From IMG/VR virus record IMGVR_UViG_3300014157_000001, positions 1 to 61,132 of that record: 61,132 bases of DNA, one strand, 5' to 3'. The translations under genes were made by a program, and so were the position numbers. Positions 56,215-61,132 of this stretch are shown piece by piece. This stretch comes from a virus. The notes below the pieces were generated by a model. It saw only the letters and a list, made by a program, of their open reading frames with translations. It had not been told where the DNA came from and ran no database searches. Position 1 is the first letter of the stretch. Each line of letters opens with the position of its first letter.

Positions 56215-58590
56215 TCAGGTCTTGTTGTGGATCGGTGCGGACGGGGTGGTCAGGCCTGCGTCGGCGGTGGCGTCGGTGATGGGCCGGTAGGCGTCGTTGA
56301 GGTCGTTGTCGGCCTGTTCCGCCATCTCCGCGGCTTGCAGCGAGGAGGTCTCCATCTCCTCGGCCATGCGGGCGAGGAGGTCCATGGATTCGGCGAGGCG
56401 GGCCATGGCGAGGGAGAACAGGGCGCCGATGAGGTTGTGGCGGTGGGCGAGGTCGATGGCGAAGGTGATGAGGGTGTCGCGGAGTTTGATCGCGCGTTCG
56501 GCGAGTTTCGCGCTCTGCCGGTGCGTCTTGAAGGCGTCGTCCTTGAACTCGCCGTACTGGTCGAGGGCGTCGTCGAGGGTGATTTCGGTGGCGTGCATCG
56601 GGTCCATGTGGCCTGCGGTGTCGGCGATGGCGGAGCCTTGCCGGTGGGCCGCGTGGTGGATCTCCTGCATGCGCTTTTCTGCGGGGACGGGGGCGGGTGC
56701 GGGTGGCATGGCGTGGGGCTCCTTCGGGCGGGTGGTGCCGGGGCGTTTCGTGTGCGGTTCGGGGGCGGGCGGGAGTGCGGACAGGTCGCGGGTGAGGGCG
56801 CCGGCCGGACCGTCGGTGGTGTGCGGGGTGGGCTGGTCGTCGCGTTCGACGGTCCGGGTGGTGGCGTTGGTTTTGCTGGCGGAGGCGGCGTTGCCGTAGG
56901 GGCTGCGCCGCGGCCCTGCGGTGCTTCCGGGTGTGCCGGTGCCGCCCGCGGCCCCTGTGCTGCCGGGGTTGCTGGTGGGCGGGGTGGTGCCGGTGGCGGC
57001 GTCGCCCTTGGCGGCGTCGTAGCCGTCCCGGGCGTCGCGGGCGCGGTCGCGGGCCTTGCGCCGCTTGTCCTTGCGGCCGGGCCCGGTCGTGTCCTTCGGC
57101 GGCTTGGGCGTCTTGGCCTTCTTCTCCCGCTTCTTGTCGTTCTTCCACAGCCGCCATCCGGCGCTGTCGCCCTTGGCGTGCTTCTTCTGCTCCTTCTTGA
57201 GGCGGCCCTCGGCCTTCTTCAGCCGCTTCGCCGCTGTCCGCTCGGCCCGCTGGGACTGCTTGGCGTCGAACTTGCCCTGGCGGACCTGCTCGCGGCGGGC
57301 TTCCTTCGCGTCGGCGCGGGCGTCACGAATGCGGTTACGGCGGTCCTGGCGGGCCTGCTTGGGCGCGGACTTGAGGTCGCGGGCCGCCTTACGGTCCTTG
57401 GCCTTCTCGCCGAGCCGGGCGGCCTGCCGGTCGGCTCGGCGCTGGAGGCGGCCGTCCTGACGTGCGGCGGCCCGCTCCTTGCGGGTACGTCCGCCGGTGC
57501 CTGTGTGGCCGGAGCCGGTCGTGCCGGACTTGCCGAGGCTGTGGCCGGCACCCTGGGAGGTGCGGTGCGGGGACTTCTTGCCGCCCTTGTCCTTCGCGCC
57601 GCCCGTGCTGCTCGAGCCGCCGCCGTTGGTCTTGCTGTTCTTCTTGGACGTGCCGCCGCCCAGGCCGAGCCCGCTGCCGGTCCCCCGGTTCTTCTTCGAC
57701 GACGTGCTGCCGGAGCCGTTGCCGGTGGAGGTCTTCTTCGACCCACCACCGAGCCCGGACGATCCGGAGCCGGTGCGGTTCTTCTTCGCTCCACCGCCGA
57801 GGCTGCCGCCCGAGCCGGTGCCGCGGGACGACTTCGAACCGCCGCCCGAACCCAGGCCACCGGAGCCCGACTTACTGCCGCCCCGACCGGCGCCACCGCC
57901 GGGTCCGGACTTGCTGCCACCCCGGCCCGCCCCGGATCCCAGGCCGCCGCTCCGGCTGCCCGTCGACGACGAGCCACCGCGGCCGCCGCCGAGCGTCTTG
58001 CGCCCGAACTCGGTACCCGGCGGCACCTTGTTCTTCGCGTTCTTCTCCGCGGCCTTCTCACGCGCCTTCGTCACGTCGGTGCGGCCCTTCGCGACCGCCT
58101 CGTCGACGTCCCATCCGTGCTGCGCCATCGCCAGCTGGTGCTTGAGCTGGGCCTCGCGCATCGGCGCGCTCTCGGCGCGCTTCTCCATGGCGCGCTGGCG
58201 GCGGTCCTCGAGGAGGATCGCCGACCCACGCAGCGCGGCGACGGCAACGGCGAGGACGGCGGCCATGGACAGCGCGCCGAGCCGCGGCCCGACCGGCTGC
58301 TCCCCCGTATCGCCGTTGCGGAAGGTGGCGGGCAGGCCCGGCTCGGGGCTCGTGGTGGCGGGCACCGGGGACGCGAGCAGTGCCGGGGAGGGCAGCGCGC
58401 CCACCAGGTCCAGAGGGCTGCGGCGGGCCCGCTCCCCCGTTCCGGTTCCGGGCTCTCCGGACGGGAGTTCGGGGATGGCCGGCTCGAGGTCGCCAGCATC
58501 CTGCGAGGGCGCAACCGGAGTGATGTTGAAGCCGATCCGCGGGAAGTTGTAAACCTGGGCGTCGCCATCCGGGGTCTGGTCGTTGCTCAT
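56215..58590 (-). CDS. Large basic low-complexity transfer-region protein, 791 aa
   Basis: N-terminal part with a membrane helix (LSMAAVLAVAVAALRGSAIL) and a helical region. Residues about 200-370 are Gly/Ser/Lys repeats (GRGGSKSG, GSGGLGSG, KKNRTGSG-type units). Residues 370-530 are extremely basic (Arg/Lys/Ala helices such as RKERAAARQDGRLQRRADRQ). The C-terminal ~200 residues are a helical domain (KLAERAIKLRDTLITFAIDL). Could coat DNA or link the TraB-like motor to the wall. No known family recognised. Confidence 0.72.
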   Translation of the reverse strand: MSNDQTPDGDAQVYNFPRIGFNITPVAPSQDAGDLEPAIPELPSGEPGTGTGERARRSPLDLVGALPSPALLASPVPATTSPEPGLPATFRNGDTGEQPVGPRLGALSMAAVLAVAVAALRGSAILLEDRRQRAMEKRAESAPMREAQLKHQLAMAQHGWDVDEAVAKGRTDVTKAREKAAEKNAKNKVPPGTEFGRKTLGGGRGGSSSTGSRSGGLGSGAGRGGSKSGPGGGAGRGGSKSGSGGLGSGGGSKSSRGTGSGGSLGGGAKKNRTGSGSSGLGGGSKKTSTGNGSGSTSSKKNRGTGSGLGLGGGTSKKNSKTNGGGSSSTGGAKDKGGKKSPHRTSQGAGHSLGKSGTTGSGHTGTGGRTRKERAAARQDGRLQRRADRQAARLGEKAKDRKAARDLKSAPKQARQDRRNRIRDARADAKEARREQVRQGKFDAKQSQRAERTAAKRLKKAEGRLKKEQKKHAKGDSAGWRLWKNDKKREKKAKTPKPPKDTTGPGRKDKRRKARDRARDARDGYDAAKGDAATGTTPPTSNPGSTGAAGGTGTPGSTAGPRRSPYGNAASASKTNATTRTVERDDQPTPHTTDGPAGALTRDLSALPPAPEPHTKRPGTTRPKEPHAMPPAPAPVPAEKRMQEIHHAAHRQGSAIADTAGHMDPMHATEITLDDALDQYGEFKDDAFKTHRQSAKLAERAIKLRDTLITFAIDLAHRHNLIGALFSLAMARLAESMDLLARMAEEMETSSLQAAEMAEQADNDLNDAYRPITDATADAGLTTPSAPIHNKT

Positions 58591-58640
58591 GAAACCCCCT
58601 CTCAGGGTTGACAGGCTGTAGTCGATTCGAGGACTATCGC

Positions 58641-58709
58641 GCGCGCACGTACGCGTACGACGTGCGCGCAGGTTGGGGTCTTCATCACCACGTGTTCGTG
58701 GAGGTGATG
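58641..58709. promoter_or_regulatory. Two inverted repeats in the 130-bp gap inside the transfer operon
   Basis: GCGCGCACGT-n9-ACGTGCGCGC (58641-58669) and CATCACC-n13-GGTGATG (58683-58709). They lie just upstream of the large basic protein gene and could be operator, internal promoter region or a transfer locus. Confidence 0.55.
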
Positions 58710-58722
58710 ATGATGACGACGG

Positions 58723-58935
58723 TCACGGCGTGTGAGCCTTGAAGAAGTCATGGAGGTGGGACGCCAGCTTGTTCCAGGTGTCCGCGTCACCAAGCTTCTG
58801 GTTCTGGCGGGCCACCATGCGGCAGGCGTCGAACCAGACGGCGGCGACCGCGTCCGGGCCCAAGAGGGCGGCGGCCTTCTGCCGCTGGTTCCAGTACTCC
58901 GCTTGGTTCTTCTGACGGTTCTGGGCGGTGGTCAT
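58723..58935 (-). CDS. Small helical protein, 70 aa
   Basis: NRQKNQAEYWNQRQKAAALL and VWFDACRMVARQNQKLGDAD are helical and polar. The ATG overlaps the stop of the upstream gene. Part of the transfer operon; no known family. Confidence 0.7.
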   Translation of the reverse strand: MTTAQNRQKNQAEYWNQRQKAAALLGPDAVAAVWFDACRMVARQNQKLGDADTWNKLASHLHDFFKAHTP

Positions 58936-59480
58936 CCGGTCTCCTCGAAGACGGTGCCGAAGTCGGGCAGCGGTGTGGTGTTGGCCTGGCTGGTGGCGTA
59001 GGCCTGCGGGTGCGGGCTGTTGTAGACGACTGGCGGTGCGGCGGCCGGCGGCTGCTGGCCTGCGATGCGCGGGTCAGGCGCGAGGTGCTGCGCCGACTCG
59101 GTCAGCGACCGCTGGGTGAGCGCCTGCGCCTTCTGCCTGGTCAGCGCCCTGGCCTCGCGGCGCTTCTGCTTCTGGTCGAGGGCCTTGGCGCGGCGTTCGG
59201 GCAGTTCGAGGACCCGACGGTTGTAGGTGGCGTCGATGGCTTCGACCTCGGCGGCGGCCTTCTCCAGGAGCTTGGCGACCCGGTTGAACCGGCCGCGGAC
59301 CTGGGCGGCGCGGCGCTTCGCTGACCAGGGCTTGTCGCCGTCGATCTCGGTCTGGGCGATACGGGCGTAGATGATGCGGCCCATCTGCCGGAGCTCGGTG
59401 GCGTCGTTGACGAACGTGTCGCGCTGTTCGTCCTTGAAGCCGCTCATGCCCTTCTTGGTCATCAGCTCGGTCATGTCCAT
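58932..59480 (-). CDS. Coiled-coil protein of the transfer operon, 182 aa
   Basis: An N-terminal helix set (FKDEQRDTFVNDATELRQMG), a basic coiled coil (VAKLLEKAAAEVEAIDATYN; ARALTRQKAQALTQRSL) and a Pro/Ala-rich C-terminus. It lies just after the DUF2637-type gene. Function inferred only from position. Confidence 0.72.
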   Translation of the reverse strand: MDMTELMTKKGMSGFKDEQRDTFVNDATELRQMGRIIYARIAQTEIDGDKPWSAKRRAAQVRGRFNRVAKLLEKAAAEVEAIDATYNRRVLELPERRAKALDQKQKRREARALTRQKAQALTQRSLTESAQHLAPDPRIAGQQPPAAAPPVVYNSPHPQAYATSQANTTPLPDFGTVFEETG

Positions 59481-59494
59481 CGGTCACGTTCTCC

Positions 59495-60967
59495 TTACGC
59501 GGACTTCGTGTTGCGGGCTTCGGCCTGGGCCGCGGTGAAGAGGTCCTGGGCGGTCTTGAGGCGGTCGTAGGCGGTGGTCTGCTTCAGGTCGAAGTCCCGC
59601 ATCACGTCCTCGAGCGGGTACGACTTCGGGTCGTTCGCTTCGACGAGGCGGGCGAGGACCTTCTCGACTTCGGCCTGCTTCTTGGCGCGGGGGCCGGTGA
59701 TGGGTGAAACCGAAGTCGAAGTGCGGGCCGAACCGGTGGCCGGCTTCGGGGCTCGGTCCGAAGTGGTCGAAGCGGTGCGGGCGATCCGCTCGGCACGCTC
59801 TTGGGCCTCCTGCTCCTTTCGGGCGCGGGCCTCGTCGGCGGCCTGCTGGCGGGCGGCTGCCTGCGCCTTGGCCTGGCGCTGCTGCTGCTCCCATCGGGCT
59901 TCGGCTTCGGCCTGCTGCTGCTCGCGGGCGATGGCGGCGAGCTTCGCTTCGGTTTCGGCGGCGAGCAGGCGGGCGGCTTCGGCGTCCTGGCGGCGCTTCG
60001 CTTCGACTTCGAGGCGGGCGACTTCGGCAGCGACTTCGGCGCGGTGCTTCGCTTCGGCTTCGACTGCTTCGGTTCCGGCGATTTCGGCGCGCTTCGCCGC
60101 TTCGGCTTCGAGCCTGCGGAGTTCGGCCTGGTGCTTCGCTTCGGCTTCGGCTTCGGCCTTGGTACGGGCTTCGGCTTCGCGTTCTGCTTCGGCCTCGGCG
60201 AGCTTCTGCGCTTCGCGCTCGGGGAGGTCGATGGCGTCCTCGATGCTCATTCCGTCCCGGGCGAGGGACAGGACGAGCATCTGCTCGGCGCTGGCCTTGC
60301 GGCGCCATCCGCGGCGTCCGTACTCCTTGCGGAGTTGGGCGACGTAGATGCGGCGGCCGCGCTCGAGGGTGAGGACCTGGTCCCAGGTGCGGATGCCCCA
60401 CAGGCGTTGGCGGCGCCACAGGATGAACGTGCCGATGGGGTTGAGGAGCCAGCGGGAGGGGGGCGGGCCTTCGAGGTGCTTGTCTGCGGTGATGTCGGCG
60501 ATGCGGCCGATGGCGTGGCGGGCGGCTTCGACGGCGATGACGAACAGGACGGGGATGACGCCGTGCATGGAGACGCCGACGGGGTCGGGCCAGGAGACGA
60601 CGGCGTTGAAGGCGATGGTGGCGGCGGTAAGCGTCCAGGCGGTGTAGCGCAGGAGGGGGAAGCCGATGCGCCGCCAGGTGAGGAGGAGGTCGAGGGCGAG
60701 GAAGGCGACGATGCCGGCGTCGACGGCGATGGGGAAGGCGTGGGCGAAGTCGCCGAAGCCCTTGGTGAGGGCGAGGTCGGTGACGGCGCTGTAGGAGCCG
60801 ATGAAGCCGAGGGCGGCGATGATGAGGACGGCGCCGACGACGATCCCGGTGAGGAGTTTCTGGGTGCGGGTGGGGGGCTGTTGGGCGTTCCCCGGCGCGG
60901 TGGGCGCGAGGGTGCCGTCCGTGTGGGGGCGGTGCGGCTCGTTGCCGGGGGCCGGGGTGGTGGTCAC
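59495..60967 (-). CDS. DUF2637-type membrane protein with Ala/Glu coiled coil, 490 aa
   Basis: Four membrane segments (LLTGIVVGAVLIIAALGFIG; AVDAGIVAFLALDLLLTW and two more) form the N-terminal ~170 residues, as in DUF2637 proteins of Streptomyces plasmids. A middle part has WGIRTWDQVLTLERGRRIYV. Then ~160 residues of Ala/Glu/Arg coiled coil follow and a C-terminal winged-helix-like piece (VEKVLARLVEANDPKSYPLE, then KQTTAYDRLKTAQ). Such proteins are linked to plasmid spread or maintenance. GTG at 60967 chosen. Confidence 0.8.
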   Translation of the reverse strand: MTTTPAPGNEPHRPHTDGTLAPTAPGNAQQPPTRTQKLLTGIVVGAVLIIAALGFIGSYSAVTDLALTKGFGDFAHAFPIAVDAGIVAFLALDLLLTWRRIGFPLLRYTAWTLTAATIAFNAVVSWPDPVGVSMHGVIPVLFVIAVEAARHAIGRIADITADKHLEGPPPSRWLLNPIGTFILWRRQRLWGIRTWDQVLTLERGRRIYVAQLRKEYGRRGWRRKASAEQMLVLSLARDGMSIEDAIDLPEREAQKLAEAEAEREAEARTKAEAEAEAKHQAELRRLEAEAAKRAEIAGTEAVEAEAKHRAEVAAEVARLEVEAKRRQDAEAARLLAAETEAKLAAIAREQQQAEAEARWEQQQRQAKAQAAARQQAADEARARKEQEAQERAERIARTASTTSDRAPKPATGSARTSTSVSPITGPRAKKQAEVEKVLARLVEANDPKSYPLEDVMRDFDLKQTTAYDRLKTAQDLFTAAQAEARNTKSA

Positions 60968-60990
60968 GGGGGTCGGGTCCTTTCGCGTCG

Positions 60991-61132
60991 TCAGGCGCTG
61001 TGGTGGATGGCGGTGTTGGTGGTCGGGCGGGGTAGGGCCATGCAGTCGCGGGCGTGTGCGGAGGCGTCGGCGAGGGCCTTGTTTCCGAGGCCGCTGTGGT
61101 TCTTCCATCCGCAGGTCCGGCATTCGGCGTGG
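60991..61132 (-). CDS. Zinc-finger transfer-region protein, C-terminal part (starts at 89)
   Basis: The frame enters from the right edge and ends at TGA 60991. It reads HAECRTCGWKNHSGLG, then ARDCMALPRP. Together with 89-1 it forms an uninterrupted 76-aa gene. The four Cys/His positions suggest one zinc site. Confidence 0.72.
   Translation of the reverse strand, partial: HAECRTCGWKNHSGLGNKALADASAHARDCMALPRPTTNTAIHHSA

Noticed and set aside
53324-56290. 988-aa plus-strand frame opposite the TraB-like gene
   Set aside because: Gly/Val/Glu-rich mirror frame; the minus strand has Walker A and a winged helix.
1-61132. CRISPR array or tRNA genes
   Set aside because: No regularly spaced repeats and no cloverleaf candidates were seen by eye; a covariance search (tRNAscan) would be decisive.

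Overview
The window reads as one complete circular (or terminally redundant) actinobacterial phage-plasmid of 61,132 bp. Very high GC, Streptomyces-style codon use, GTG starts, a WhiB-like regulator and transfer proteins of the Streptomyces plasmid type all point to a Streptomyces host. The two window ends fall inside one small zinc-finger gene. Its start (89 down to 1) and its end (61132 down to 60991) join in frame across the ends with no stop, so I read the sequence as a closed circle cut in that gene.

Layout: (A) about 61132-52116 plus 1-946, minus strand, is a plasmid maintenance/transfer operon. It has a DUF2637-type membrane protein, a FtsK/TraB-like ATPase with a C-terminal winged helix, a very basic low-complexity protein, small membrane proteins and an Mrr-like nuclease module split by one TAG. 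A promoter at 935-966 appears to start it. (B) 1057-3364 holds small regulators and a long control region. (C) 3365-5415, plus strand, is a partition operon: a tandem RHH-ParA fusion and a partner, followed by twin palindromes that may be the centromere. (D) 5495-15733, minus strand, is one long early operon: tandem-RHH regulator, ERF annealing protein, HNH nuclease, C5 methyltransferase, membrane proteins, a long WhiB, and a winged-helix protein that is the best replication-initiator candidate. (E) 15796-17284 has a divergent promoter and a small WYL-domain gene. (F) 17571-22281 has three tyrosine-recombinase-like genes, only one with an intact catalytic set. (G) 23219-51761, minus strand, is the virion operon: small and large terminase, portal, scaffold, decoration protein, E-type capsid, neck, tail tube, gpG/gpGT chaperones with a -1 frameshift site, tape measure, tail tip, C1-type protease, endolysin, holin and collagen-like fibre.

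The modules seem wired together. A 17-bp palindrome, TCATTGCGNCGCAATGA, overlaps the -35 box of the promoter for the transfer operon and of both promoters of the RHH/WYL divergent region. A single repressor, most simply the tandem-RHH protein, could therefore switch replication, recombination and transfer together. The virion operon carries a separate family of four intergenic elements with a constant 31-nt spacing. The genome thus combines a siphovirus virion, plasmid partition and a conjugation-type DNA pump.
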